NCBI GenBank assembly: GCA_900545225.1
Contig: UQXZ01000007.1
Location: forward strand, 1-64,000
Source of the DNA: an uncultured Eubacteriales bacterium
GTDB lineage: Bacteria > Bacillota > Clostridia > Lachnospirales > Lachnospiraceae
DNA: 64,000 bases
Reading direction: 5' to 3'
Shown in pieces: positions 52,921 to 62,404 of the stretch. The first letter of the stretch is position 1. Each line of letters opens with the position of its first letter. Under the pieces are notes generated by a model. It was not told where the DNA came from. It was given only the letters and a program-made list of their open reading frames with translations, and searched no databases. The translations under genes were made by a program, and so were the position numbers.

Positions 52921-54693
52921 TCAATAATTTACAATATCGTATTCGCCTGTTACAACATCACTTGTTTTTTCGCTCTTATCATTAACTGCAACAACTGAAA
53001 GCTTTGTATGTCCCATTGGAAGAGTAATTTCACCTTCATACTTTACTGAATCTTTTGTAGGAGTACTTCCGTCAGTTGTGTAATAAACTGTTGCACCATC
53101 AGGAACTGAAACACTGACAGTTGTACCTGATACATACTTTCCGTTGCTTAAAGAAAGTGTTGGTGTACCTGGAATCATATAATCTATTTTATATTCATAT
53201 GTGGCAATTTTACTGCGAACTCCTGCTGAATTGTATGCAACAGCAGAAACAACAGTATATCCCTCATTAACCGTAATAGGTCTTGTGTATATTCTTGATG
53301 TTTCTGAAGGATCGTTACCATCTAAAGTATAGTAAATAGTTGTATTTTCATCAGAAGTAAACTTTATTGTCTGAGAATCATCGTATGAACCGCTATCTAT
53401 ACTTGCCTTAGGTGCAGTAACATCATACGCTGCAAGATATTCGTCCATTCCGGCATTTTCATACTTTCTAAGAATGGAATTAATATTATTTACATCATTT
53501 TTCTTTGTATAATTTGCAAGTAATCCCTCTACTGCTTTTCCGTTCTTTTCATCAAGCTTTAATACCTGGTTATAAGTAGCAATTGACTGATCATATTTTT
53601 CAAGTCTGAAATATGTATCTGCCATATGATTGAGCATGTCTGTATTTTTATTGCCCTCATCACTATTGCTCGCCTTTAAATAATTCTCAAGAGCCTCTTC
53701 ATAATTGCCGGCTGCATATGCCTGCTCAGCCTTTTTATATGTGTTGTTATATGAATTATTATTAATGTTAATAACAATAATCAATGCAACTATGCCTACT
53801 AATGCAGCTACTGCAGGAATTATAACTTTTTTATTCTTATAAAATGGCTTTTTAGCTTGGGTTTCCGGTGGATTATCTATAGCTTCACCATTGGATCTAT
53901 TTAATGATTTAGTCATAGTGTTATCTTCAGATTTAGCCTTAACATTATCTGTATTTTTAGACTTTCCTTTGTCTTCGGATTTCACCTTACTATTGTCAGT
54001 AAATTTTTTCTTAGTATTGTCTGCCGACTTTCTCTTACTGTTCTTATTATCTTTTGTATTCTTATTTGAAGTTTTATCTGATACTTTACCTGATACTTTA
54101 TTTGTATCATCAGCAGATGTCGTATCCTTAGTTAAATCAATTTCCGCCGTATCTGCAATATCTGATGCAGTATTAACAGACTGATCTGTTATTGATTCAT
54201 TACTTACAGGCTGATTGGAAACATCAGCTCTAATCTCTTCATTTGAAAGAAATACTTCTCTTGACAATAAAACCTCATCTTCTGTTAATTTCTTAAGAGA
54301 TTCTTCTATCTGTCTGTTAATCTCTTCCTCAGAAACCACAACATCATCCAAATCCAGATTTTGTGACAAGTTATCTGCATTTTTACTCTTTATATCAGAT
54401 GTAGTATTAAAATGTTTTGTATAAACAAAATCATTTACATCTACAGTTGTATTCATTTCTTTTATATCATCAAGAATAACTGTATTGTCATTGTTAACGG
54501 ACACATTATTTTCATCCGAAATTTTACCTTCAGATGAAATTTTATCGTCGGATGATACCTTATCTGTTTCGTTCACCTTAACTTCATCAGATATTTTAAT
54601 TTCGTCAGAAAATTTATCTTCGCCATCTGCAGAATTAATAATCTTGTCTGCATCAAGTTCATTATCCTTGTTGTAATTATCTTTTTTATCCAT
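52921..54693 (-). CDS. Membrane-anchored TPR protein with chitobiase C-terminal repeats
   Basis: This protein of about 590 residues has a low-complexity N-terminus rich in Asp, Ser, Lys and Asn (to about residue 285). A single membrane helix follows (about 290-310, IIPAVAALVGIVALIIVINI). Then come TPR repeats (AEQAYAAGNYEEALENYLKA, TYFRLEKYDQSIATYNQVL). Two chitobiase/hexosaminidase C-terminal-type repeats end it (IYYTLDGNDPS, VYYTTDGSTPT). The start at 54693 has GGAG nine bases upstream; the frame from 54780 lacks a site. Probably surface-exposed; function unknown. No catalytic domain is present. Confidence 0.8.
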   Translation of the reverse strand: MDKKDNYNKDNELDADKIINSADGEDKFSDEIKISDEVKVNETDKVSSDDKISSEGKISDENNVSVNNDNTVILDDIKEMNTTVDVNDFVYTKHFNTTSDIKSKNADNLSQNLDLDDVVVSEEEINRQIEESLKKLTEDEVLLSREVFLSNEEIRADVSNQPVSNESITDQSVNTASDIADTAEIDLTKDTTSADDTNKVSGKVSDKTSNKNTKDNKNSKRKSADNTKKKFTDNSKVKSEDKGKSKNTDNVKAKSEDNTMTKSLNRSNGEAIDNPPETQAKKPFYKNKKVIIPAVAALVGIVALIIVININNNSYNNTYKKAEQAYAAGNYEEALENYLKASNSDEGNKNTDMLNHMADTYFRLEKYDQSIATYNQVLKLDEKNGKAVEGLLANYTKKNDVNNINSILRKYENAGMDEYLAAYDVTAPKASIDSGSYDDSQTIKFTSDENTTIYYTLDGNDPSETSRIYTRPITVNEGYTVVSAVAYNSAGVRSKIATYEYKIDYMIPGTPTLSLSNGKYVSGTTVSVSVPDGATVYYTTDGSTPTKDSVKYEGEITLPMGHTKLSVVAVNDKSEKTSDVVTGEYDIVNY

Positions 54694-54923
54694 AATATAA
54701 TCTCCGTTTATATAAATATAACCATACATATCAACAGGCATAACAAATAAATAAATTGGCAAATCGCCATATAAATTCACAGTTAATCTGTTTCATCTCC
54801 GAATATGCATATTTGGATCTTAATCATTTCATTTAAATATACTTTATCTTCCATATTATAATATATGATATACAGTCATGTAAAACGATAGAAAATATTA
54901 TGAATATTATTAAATTTCAACAA

Positions 54924-54963
54924 AATAAAAAAGCCATCTGCTTTTACACAGACGGCTTTTTTA
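54924..54963. terminator. Bidirectional terminator at the end of the urease operon
   Basis: AAAAAAGCCATCTG and CAGACGGCTTTTTT (one bulge) form a stem with A and T runs on both sides. It lies about 20 bp after the ureD stop. Confidence 0.92.
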
Positions 54964-54982
54964 TTCAGTTGTATTTGTCAGA

Positions 54983-55792
54983 TTATACCTGTAAGTCTTT
55001 AATCTTTCTAAAGAACTTCTCGATTGGATCTGCGTTAAAGCCCATTACACGAACAACAACATCGCCGTTGCCTGTATGAGTAACTGATCCTTCCATTTCT
55101 TCAGCTTCTTTAATAAGATGATTAACTTCTGCAATCCAGTCTTCAGATCTTTCAATGTTGAAATAGATCTGATTGCCAAAATGTGTATAGCCTTCATACA
55201 TTCCGAGGCCTGAAATATCCATTAATTCAGGTTCGAACTGTACGTTATCTCTATATACCATTTTTCCGCCCTGACGAACTTCTACAAGGTTGTTGAATTC
55301 ACGATAGTCAAATCTTTCACCGAAAGCAACACGACCACAGCAAAGTATTTCTTCGTAGATTAACTTTGAAGTTTCATCTTCAAGGTTAATGTATACGTTG
55401 TTAAATACTGCAGAGTCAGCGTAAGGCATGATTGGCATTGGATGGTAGTCAAAATATGTATCCTTTTCCATGTTGATGAATACGTCTCTTGTACCATGTC
55501 CATCATGCATCTTGTGAACTTTTTCGTATGACTGTGTGAAGTATTCTACATCACTACCTTCTTTGAGATCGAACTGGAACTTCTGTACGTCACCTTCCAT
55601 GATACCTGGAGATGCCATAAGAAGTAATAATCTCATAACCTGCTTGTTTGTTAACTTATCCTTCTGATATAAAGGAAGCATGATTTTAAAAGGTGGTGTG
55701 AAAAAGCTGTCACTTACGATTGTTTTTCCGTCACGGAATTCACTTTCAATTTTTAATTCTGATACTTTTCCAAATTTATTTTCTGAAGCCAC
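54983..55792 (-). CDS. ureD: Urease accessory protein UreD
   Basis: This 269-residue scaffold protein (also called UreH) binds apo-urease with UreF and UreG during nickel insertion. SDSFFTPPFKIMLPLY, RDVFINMEKDTYFDYHPMP and VVRVMGFNADPIEKFF fit UreD of Firmicutes. It is the last gene of the operon, one base after ureG. Length is normal. Confidence 0.93.
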   Translation of the reverse strand: MASENKFGKVSELKIESEFRDGKTIVSDSFFTPPFKIMLPLYQKDKLTNKQVMRLLLLMASPGIMEGDVQKFQFDLKEGSDVEYFTQSYEKVHKMHDGHGTRDVFINMEKDTYFDYHPMPIMPYADSAVFNNVYINLEDETSKLIYEEILCCGRVAFGERFDYREFNNLVEVRQGGKMVYRDNVQFEPELMDISGLGMYEGYTHFGNQIYFNIERSEDWIAEVNHLIKEAEEMEGSVTHTGNGDVVVRVMGFNADPIEKFFRKIKDLQV

Positions 55793-55793
55793 T

Positions 55794-56405
55794 TTATTTA
55801 ATATCCTCTAATAAAACATCACGTTTAATCCAGTTAATTACATCCTGAACACCTTCACCTGTTCTAACGTTTGTGAAGATGAAAGGCTTGTCGCCACGCA
55901 TTCTCTTAGAATCTCTTTCCATAATTGAAAGATCAGCACCAACGTATGGAGCAAGGTCAATCTTATTAATGCACAATAAGTCAGACTTTGTGATACCAGG
56001 GCCACCCTTTCTAGGAATCTTATCACCTTCAGCAACGTCGATAACGAAGATTGTAGCATCAACAAGCTCAGGTGAGAATGTAGCTGAAAGGTTATCACCA
56101 CCACTCTCGATGAAGAGAAGCTGGATATCCGGGAACTTAGCTACAAGATCTTCAACAGCTTCAAGGTTCATAGATGCATCCTCACGAATAGCTGTATGAG
56201 GACAACCACCTGTTTCAACACCTGCGATTCTGTCACGAGAAATTACTGAGTTCTTTGCAAGGAAAGAAGCATCTTCCTTTGTGTAGATATCGTTTGTGAT
56301 AACACCAATACTGTATTCGCCTGCAAGCTCTCTTGTAAGCACTTCGATTAAAGCAGTTTTACCTGAACCTACAGGACCTGCTACACCAATTTTAGTTAAT
56401 GACAT
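55794..56405 (-). CDS. ureG: Urease accessory GTPase UreG
   Basis: This 203-residue GTPase powers nickel delivery. P-loop GVAGPVGSGKTALIEV is at residues 8-23. The nickel-binding GVETGGCPHTAIREDAS (Cys and His in the CPH motif), ESGGDNLSATFSPELVDAT and NKIDLAPYVG are diagnostic. It lies between ureF and ureD. Confidence 0.97.
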   Translation of the reverse strand: MSLTKIGVAGPVGSGKTALIEVLTRELAGEYSIGVITNDIYTKEDASFLAKNSVISRDRIAGVETGGCPHTAIREDASMNLEAVEDLVAKFPDIQLLFIESGGDNLSATFSPELVDATIFVIDVAEGDKIPRKGGPGITKSDLLCINKIDLAPYVGADLSIMERDSKRMRGDKPFIFTNVRTGEGVQDVINWIKRDVLLEDIK

Positions 56406-56446
56406 AAGAATAACCTCTCAAATTTATTTTTGTTAATTATTGAATA

Positions 56447-57139
56447 TTATGACATGTAAAGTCTTGAATATAAGTATTCATGCTGCATGCATCTTAAGTC
56501 GAATCCAGGACTAGCAAGACCAACCTTCTTAATATCCATTACCATAACTTCTTCGATTAATTCATCGAATACTTCGATCATGCTGTAAAGAATCTGCTGA
56601 CCACTTGTCTGGCTTAAAGGAATTGTCTTAACACTTGTAACAACTAATCCTGATGTCTGTGTGTATAAGAAGCAATCTAAAGCATCTTCAAGGTCGATGT
56701 TAGCAGCTGCACAGAAAACTCCGTATGCAGTAGCATGATGAATTGGGCTGTTAGCCTTAGCTTCTACAAACTGATCAAAAATAGGATCTAAATCATCAAC
56801 ACCCATGCTCTGAACAGTTTTTACAAAACGAGAACCAAGCTTCTGGCTAGCCTCTCTGATTTCTCTTGGAGTCTTACTTGCTTCAATGATTTCATCGAAA
56901 TCAAGAAGATCTTTCATAACTCCTTCTTTAGCATACTCATATGCAAATCTTACAAATGCTAATTCATTGTAAAGCATATTGTACTTAAGTTTTTTTCTAA
57001 TAAATTCTCCTGCTGTCTGAGAATCATGAACGATGCCGTTCTGAATATATGTTTCAAGGCCGTATGAATGAGAATATGCACCGATTGGGAACATAGCATC
57101 GTTAATCTGAAGCAGAAGGAACTTAGAGTTTAAGTCCAT
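56447..57139 (-). CDS. ureF: Urease accessory protein UreF
   Basis: This 230-residue all-helical protein bridges UreD and UreG. LLQINDAMFPIGAYSHSYGL at the N-terminus, HHATAYGVFCAAANI and VKTIPLSQTSGQQILY match UreF. Its start is 14 bp after the ureE stop. Normal length. Confidence 0.95.
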   Translation of the reverse strand: MDLNSKFLLLQINDAMFPIGAYSHSYGLETYIQNGIVHDSQTAGEFIRKKLKYNMLYNELAFVRFAYEYAKEGVMKDLLDFDEIIEASKTPREIREASQKLGSRFVKTVQSMGVDDLDPIFDQFVEAKANSPIHHATAYGVFCAAANIDLEDALDCFLYTQTSGLVVTSVKTIPLSQTSGQQILYSMIEVFDELIEEVMVMDIKKVGLASPGFDLRCMQHEYLYSRLYMS

Positions 57140-57152
57140 AGTTATCTCCTAA

Positions 57153-57632
57153 TTAGTGTGAATGTGATGAAACCGATGTAGAAATTCTGTTATCGAAGTC
57201 AAACTTGTCTTCAACAACCATAGCTTCAACACCAGGAATCTTTCTAACTAAAATAAGCATTGGCTCATTATATGGTGTAAGGAATGTTCTTCTGTCCTTA
57301 CCCCAGAATAAAGGAGCGTGTCTGTTACCGATTTCGTAACAAACCTTTGCAATCATATATAATTGATCTTCAGCTACAGTGATTTCAATTGCTTCACATT
57401 CTTCAATGTTTACAGCAATTACAGTATCACCTTCAACAGCTAATACATCATCCTGGTTTAAGCCTCTTACAAGAACTGAATCGTCAAGGTTAATTCCGAT
57501 ATCAACGCCTGCACGAGTCTTCTTTCTGTGAAGTCTCTTGAAAGCTTCATCCCATGGAAAATCTACATAATCTACCTTTTTACCGGCAAATTCAGCATCC
57601 TGAATCTTACCGAGAATTTTTTCACAAATCAT
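57153..57632 (-). CDS. ureE: Urease nickel metallochaperone UreE
   Basis: This protein of 159 residues supplies nickel to UreG. RLHRKKTRAGVDIGINLDD and CYEIGNRHAPLFWG are family motifs; the latter includes the conserved metal-binding His. The C-terminal tail is short (SSHSH), unlike the His-rich tail of Klebsiella UreE. The start MICEKILG at 57632 fits the family, though its ribosome site is weak; upstream ATGs would add a non-homologous leader. It is separated from ureC by about 325 bp. Confidence 0.92.
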   Translation of the reverse strand: MICEKILGKIQDAEFAGKKVDYVDFPWDEAFKRLHRKKTRAGVDIGINLDDSVLVRGLNQDDVLAVEGDTVIAVNIEECEAIEITVAEDQLYMIAKVCYEIGNRHAPLFWGKDRRTFLTPYNEPMLILVRKIPGVEAMVVEDKFDFDNRISTSVSSHSH

Positions 57633-57957
57633 AAGTAAATCAATATATAAAGTCCAAATCAGATATTTTAAATAATTATTTAAATAATATACCAAAATAG
57701 CTTATTTAAATACAATTTACGACTTCATATCTCCTTTCGTATTACTTTAATACAAAAACTTATTTTAATAACATATATGTGTGAACCTGCCTATATGTTG
57801 AGCCTGACTTATTTCGTTTAACATACTAAAAGTACATATTATAAAACAAGTTTATTTTAGATAAGCGCGACATGGTAGCGATTATTACTAATCTCTAACA
57901 CATCGCGCTTATTTTATAATATATGATTACTTAAAACTAAATGTTTATAAGTAAAAA
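57633..57957. other. Gap between ureC and ureE
   Basis: About 325 bp without a gene inside the urease operon. It contains a 10-bp perfect inverted repeat ATAAGCGCGA/TCGCGCTTAT (57861-57870, 57903-57912) 45 bp after the ureC stop. It has few T residues after it, so it may be a partial terminator or an RNA-processing site separating structural from accessory genes. No nickel riboswitch was recognised. Confidence 0.55.
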
Positions 57958-59676
57958 TTAGAATAAGTTGTAAACCTGTGCAAGTGGAAGAACAGTAGCT
58001 GGCTCTGAGTATGCCTTCTTACCATCAACTGTAACTTCATATGTTTCAGGATCAACGATGATTTCTGGAGTAGCATCGTTAAGAACCATGTCCTTCTTAC
58101 CGATGTTACGGCAGCCTTCAACTGGAAGAAGTGTCTTCTGGAGACCGTACTTCTCAGCGATACCAGCTTCGATAGATGCCTTTGATACGAATGTGAAGCA
58201 TGTATCGAATACAGCCTTGCTGTCAGCACCGAACATCTTCTTGTAGAGGATTGGCTCACATGTAGGGATAGAAGCGTTAGCCTCACCCATCTTAGCAGCT
58301 GTTACAAGACCACCCTTGATGATGATGTCAGGTCTTGCACCGAAGAATGCTGGGTTCCAAAGAACGATATCAGCATACTTACCAACTTCAAGAGAACCAA
58401 CATACTGATCGATACCGAATGTGATAGCTGGGTTGATTGTGTACTTAGCGATATATCTCTTAGCACGGAAGTTATCGTTGTCATTGCCAGCATCTTCTGG
58501 AAGAGGTCCAACCTGATCCTTTAACTTAGATGCACACTGCCATGTACGTGTAATAACCTCTGATGGACGACCCATAGCCTGTGAGTCAGATGACATCATT
58601 GAGAAAGCACCGATATCATGAAGAACGTCTTCTGCACCGATTGTCTCTGGACGAATTCTTGACTCAGCGAATGCTAAATCCTCAGGAATATTCTTGTCGA
58701 GGTGGTGGCATACGCAAAGCATGTCAAGGTGCTCGTCAAGTGTATTAACTGTGAATGGCATTGTTGGGTTTGTTGATGATGGAAGAACGTTTGCAACTGA
58801 AGCAACTTCCATAAGGTCAGGAGCGTGTCCACCACCAGCACCTTCAGAGTGGAATGTGTGGATAGCACGGCCAGCGAATGCGTTGATAGAATCTTCTACG
58901 CAACCGCACTCGTTAAGTGTATCTGTATGGATACAAACCTGGATATCATAGATATCAGCCTGTCCAAGACAGTGATCGATAGCTGCAGGTGTTGAACCCC
59001 AGTCTTCATGAAGCTTGAGACCCATAGCACCAGCCTTGATCTGCTCTGCAAGTGGCTCTTCGTAAGCACAGTTACCCTTACCAAGCATACCAATGTTCAT
59101 TGGATACTGCTCTACAGACTTAAGCATCATTTCGATGTTCCATGGACCAGGTGTACATGTTGTAGCATTTGTACCATCAACAGGACCTGTACCACCACCG
59201 ATCATTGTTGTGATACCTGAGTAAAGAGCTGTTTCAATCTGCTGTGGGCAAATCCAGTGGATATGTGTATCGATACCACCGGCTGTTACGATAAGACCTT
59301 CACCAGCAAGTGCTTCTGTACCAGGTCCAACGATCATGTTTTCATCAACACCATCCATTGTTCCAGGGTTACCTGACTTACCGATACCAGCGATCTTTCC
59401 GTCCTTGATACCGATATCTGCCTTATAAATTCCTGTTACGTCAAGAATTAAGCAGTTTGTGATTACAAGGTCAAGTGCAGCGTCAGCTGTTGTGATAGGT
59501 GACTGTCCCATACCATCACGAAGTGTCTTACCACCACCAAACTTTGCTTCATCACCATAAACTGTAAGGTCCTTTTCTACCTCGATAATAAGGCTTGTGT
59601 CACCAAGACGTACCTTATCTCCTGTTGTTGGACCAAACATAGATGCATAACTTTGTCCTGATATTTTTACGCTCAT
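57958..59676 (-). CDS. ureC: Urease alpha (catalytic) subunit
   Basis: This 572-residue subunit hydrolyses urea to ammonia and carbamate. Nickel ligands: GGIDTHIHW (two His), the carbamylated lysine in GAMGLKLHEDWG, IHTDTLNECG and IHTFHSEGAGGGHAPD, and DSQAMGRP. The active-site flap cysteine is in MLCVCHHLDK. All catalytic residues I can place are intact. ATG follows TAGGAGG. It follows ureB after 88 bp and is the downstream member of the structural trio. Confidence 0.97.
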   Translation of the reverse strand: MSVKISGQSYASMFGPTTGDKVRLGDTSLIIEVEKDLTVYGDEAKFGGGKTLRDGMGQSPITTADAALDLVITNCLILDVTGIYKADIGIKDGKIAGIGKSGNPGTMDGVDENMIVGPGTEALAGEGLIVTAGGIDTHIHWICPQQIETALYSGITTMIGGGTGPVDGTNATTCTPGPWNIEMMLKSVEQYPMNIGMLGKGNCAYEEPLAEQIKAGAMGLKLHEDWGSTPAAIDHCLGQADIYDIQVCIHTDTLNECGCVEDSINAFAGRAIHTFHSEGAGGGHAPDLMEVASVANVLPSSTNPTMPFTVNTLDEHLDMLCVCHHLDKNIPEDLAFAESRIRPETIGAEDVLHDIGAFSMMSSDSQAMGRPSEVITRTWQCASKLKDQVGPLPEDAGNDNDNFRAKRYIAKYTINPAITFGIDQYVGSLEVGKYADIVLWNPAFFGARPDIIIKGGLVTAAKMGEANASIPTCEPILYKKMFGADSKAVFDTCFTFVSKASIEAGIAEKYGLQKTLLPVEGCRNIGKKDMVLNDATPEIIVDPETYEVTVDGKKAYSEPATVLPLAQVYNLF

Positions 59677-59764
59677 AACATCCTCCTATATTTTTAAGCT
59701 AAACATTTTATATTTCGCTTATTTTATTTACGTTCTTTTAAACAATTGATTGTTAAAGGGTTAA

Positions 59765-60127
59765 TTACTTGATGAATCCCTTAACCTTAGCGTTCTCAAT
59801 TGCCTGCTGCTTGTTCTCTTCTGAGATAACACCACATGTTAAATCGTTAAGACCGTAGATACGCTTTGTACCACCGAACTCGCAAAGCTGAACTTCCTTT
59901 GTCTCACCTGGCTCGAAACGAACTGATGTACCTGAAGGGATGTCAAGGTGATATCCGTATGCAGCAGCTCTATCAAAGTCAAGAAGCTTGTTTACCTCGA
60001 AGAAGTGGCAGTGTGAACCAACCTGAACAGGTCTGTCACCAGCATTTGTAACTTTGATGTTAACTGTCTTCTTGCCAGCGTTAATTTCAATTTCTCTATC
60101 TAAAATAATAGTTTCACCGAATTTCAT
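59765..60127 (-). CDS. ureB: Urease beta subunit
   Basis: This 120-residue structural subunit has NAGDRPVQVGSHCHFFEVNK and DIPSGTSVRFEPGE, the family signature. It forms the (ABC)3 enzyme with UreA and UreC. The start follows GGAGG by a few bases. It is separate from ureA, as in most bacteria other than Helicobacter. Confidence 0.96.
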   Translation of the reverse strand: MKFGETIILDREIEINAGKKTVNIKVTNAGDRPVQVGSHCHFFEVNKLLDFDRAAAYGYHLDIPSGTSVRFEPGETKEVQLCEFGGTKRIYGLNDLTCGVISEENKQQAIENAKVKGFIK

Positions 60128-60148
60128 TATGTTGCCTCCTTATTTTAA

Positions 60149-60451
60149 TTACTGGATTGGATTATGAACTGATACAAGCTTTGTACCATCTGGGAAAGTA
60201 CACTCAACCTGAACTACTGCTACCATATCAGCAACTCCGTCCATAACGTCAGCCTTTGTTAAAAGCTTTGTGCCAAGCTGCATTAATTCTGCAACTGACT
60301 TACCATCACGAGCATATTCAAGTATGTTCTTTGTAATTAAAGCAACTGACTCAGGGTAGTTAAGCTTAACCCCTCTGTCTTTTCTTTCCTGTGCTAAAAT
60401 ACCAGCTACGTAAACTATAAGTTTCTCTGTATCCTTATCATTTAAACGCAT
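60149..60451 (-). CDS. ureA: Urease gamma subunit
   Basis: This 100-residue subunit begins MRLNDKDTEKLIVYVAG at 60451, after GAAGGAGGAAAAGAG, the best ribosome site of the operon. LNYPESVALITKNILEYARD and CTFPDGTKLVSVHNPI are family motifs. The longer frame from 60577 would add 42 residues before the ribosome site and is rejected. First gene of ureABCEFGD. Confidence 0.97.
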   Translation of the reverse strand: MRLNDKDTEKLIVYVAGILAQERKDRGVKLNYPESVALITKNILEYARDGKSVAELMQLGTKLLTKADVMDGVADMVAVVQVECTFPDGTKLVSVHNPIQ

Positions 60452-60499
60452 CTCTTTTCCTCCTTCTCTGGTTTTCAAACATATTCTCAAGCATTTTTT

Positions 60500-60519
60500 C
60501 AACCCCTCAAGGGGGTTCT
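60500..60519 (-). promoter_or_regulatory. Hairpin in the urease mRNA leader
   Basis: AACCCC(C) and GGGGTT around TTGA form a short GC-rich stem in the leader about 50-70 nt before ureA. It has no T run after it, so it is not a terminator. It could protect the 5' end or affect ribosome loading. Confidence 0.5.
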
Positions 60520-60533
60520 CAGCTCTGATTTGT

Positions 60534-60562
60534 ATAATAGCATAAATTGGATATATCGTCAA
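60534..60562 (-). promoter_or_regulatory. Promoter of the urease operon
   Basis: On the minus strand TTGACG (60562-60557), a 17-bp spacer and TATTAT (60539-60534). This is a near-consensus sigma-A promoter about 85-110 bp upstream of ureA. Confidence 0.8.
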
Positions 60563-60577
60563 TAAATTAAATTGCAT

Positions 60578-60929
60578 TTTTTACAATGTGTTTTTTTGCC
60601 GCAAGTGCCCATTTTACCTATGTTTATGCGATTTTCGCCCTCTTTTTACACAATAATTTTTTTATTATACAAAATTTATATCTGCAAACAATGTTCAATA
60701 ATATATTAGCAATACCTTACTATCCGAAAATGTCGTAAAAAAGGGATTGCAAAACGGCACATTTACTGTATCGGTTAATTTTATTAAGTGTATTTTTTTG
60801 TACTTTTTCTACACTAAATATTAAAATGTTGCGTAATTTCAACAATTATTAAAAAGTCTATTTTTTACAATGGTTATTATGTCTATTTTTTTCTTTCTAT
60901 ATAAGTATTAAAATCCCGTTTTTAATCTA
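60578..60929. other. AT-rich upstream region of urease
   Basis: About 350 bp without a gene. It has two copies of ATTTTTTACAATG (60576 and 60859) and several A/T runs, which may act as UP-like or curvature elements. No operator could be assigned, and no terminator of the 60930 gene was seen. Confidence 0.5.
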
Positions 60930-61898
60930 TTATTTATCATCACATATTCTGGCATAGCATAATTCAAATCCAAATGGAGATATTGGCATCATTCCATACA
61001 TATATAATATGATTCCGTCATATTCCGCATATGTTTCATCCAGAGTATTACAGAAGAAATCTCTTACTACTCCGAGTTTTTCCCCCTTCTTGAACTTCTC
61101 ATCTATTTTTACTGTAGGATGCCAGCACGCACTTTTATAGTATTTTGAATTAATATATCTTAAGTCACAGACATCCACAGGTTCTGTTTCAGGTTTTACA
61201 GGATCCCCCTCAAGCACTCCCAGATGCTTTAATACATTGATAACATCCTTCTTATATAAGATAACATCGTCATCAGAAAGAAGATTGCTGTGGCCTCTTT
61301 CCAGAAGTATCCCCGGTATACCATTTACACCGGCATGATTATACGCACCTGTTGTTGCAACGGATTTAACCATATATCCTACACTTACACATCTGGCAGC
61401 TTCTCTTGCTATTTCCACAACTTCATCAGTAGCAACTCCTGTGTAATATACATGTGGTGTAATCCAGTCTGAATAACATCCGTGTAAATCCATATGGAAA
61501 TCACAATGAGACTGGAACTTATCCCACAATGTCCATGCAATCTTGTCTGTAAGAGTTCCATGTGGGTTTGGCGGGAATACTCTGTTGAGATTTTTTCCAT
61601 CAATAGGAGTAATATTTTCCTGCTTTGATTCAAAAGTCTGTACACTTACAGGATGAATAATTGCAAGCTGTCCGCAAATATCTTCCGACTTAAGATCTCT
61701 TGCTATCTCGCAGGCAGCATGAATACCTTCATATTCTCCTCCATGGATACCCGATGTAACAAGAACCGTCTTACCATCTCTTGTTCCGTTAATAAATGTT
61801 ACCGGCATATATTCTTCACTATCCATAACCTGGACATAAACCTGCTTCTTTTCACCAGTCTTTATTTCATGACCTGCTATGCTCCATACATTATCCAT
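60930..61898 (-). CDS. Succinylglutamate desuccinylase/aspartoacylase-like enzyme
   Basis: This 322-residue zinc-dependent M14-type deacylase has TSGIHGGEYEGIHAA (HxxE zinc ligands), HCDFHMDLHG (third ligand) and PGILLERGHSN. Family members cleave N-acyl amino acids, such as N-acetylaspartate or succinylglutamate, or act as carboxypeptidase-like enzymes. The substrate is not predictable. It lies directly upstream of the urease operon on the same strand, with an own start, but 350 bp and a new promoter separate them. Confidence 0.85.
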   Translation of the reverse strand: MDNVWSIAGHEIKTGEKKQVYVQVMDSEEYMPVTFINGTRDGKTVLVTSGIHGGEYEGIHAACEIARDLKSEDICGQLAIIHPVSVQTFESKQENITPIDGKNLNRVFPPNPHGTLTDKIAWTLWDKFQSHCDFHMDLHGCYSDWITPHVYYTGVATDEVVEIAREAARCVSVGYMVKSVATTGAYNHAGVNGIPGILLERGHSNLLSDDDVILYKKDVINVLKHLGVLEGDPVKPETEPVDVCDLRYINSKYYKSACWHPTVKIDEKFKKGEKLGVVRDFFCNTLDETYAEYDGIILYMYGMMPISPFGFELCYARICDDK

Positions 61899-62290
61899 AT
61901 CCGTATTAATCCTCCTTAATCAGAACCGAAGTGATTTAAAATAAACAATATGATTTCTTTAATATATTTCCTGAATTTCTATAAATCCTCAGTGCTTTAA
62001 AACCGATATATTTAATAAACTGACACATAATAAATACATGGAATTTTCTCATAATTATACTATGTTCATCACCTGTTGCTAACCCCATGCATGCATATTT
62101 AAATGGAGAATTTTTATCTTTGTAGTAGCATGTAGCAATCCATACGCATTTTGTATATTTTCCACCTGTAATTTAATCGGCTGATAACTGACAACATCTA
62201 TATTGTATATAAAACAGCCATAAGCAGCTCCATACGCATTTTTACATATATATTGCATATATAAACAGCTCTATACATTTTTTCATATAT
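61899..62290. other. Intergenic region with CCATACGCAT repeats
   Basis: About 500 bp without a gene lie between the deacylase and the fusion gene. The motif CCATACGCAT occurs at 62140, 62230 and 62318, with a diverged copy near 62271. No promoter pair could be assigned for the deacylase gene. Confidence 0.5.
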
Positions 62291-62291
62291 C

Positions 62292-62370
62292 TCATATAAA
62301 AACGGTCACAAGCAGTTCCATACGCATCTGCCTGTTATCAGGTATTGCGCCAGTCCTGCCTATGACCGTT
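62292..62370 (-). terminator. Branched terminator of the thioesterase-methyltransferase gene
   Basis: AACGGTCA (62301-62308) pairs with TGACCGTT (62363-62370). Inside are AGCAG/CTGCC and CCTG/CAGG stems. On the minus strand TTTTTATAT follows. It lies 35 bp after the stop. Confidence 0.75.
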
Positions 62371-62404
62371 ATTATGATAATGTTAATGAATTAAGTATTA
62401 TCCA

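Noticed and set aside
57633..57957. Nickel/cobalt riboswitch before ureE
   Set aside because: The conserved core of that riboswitch was not found; only a simple dyad is present.
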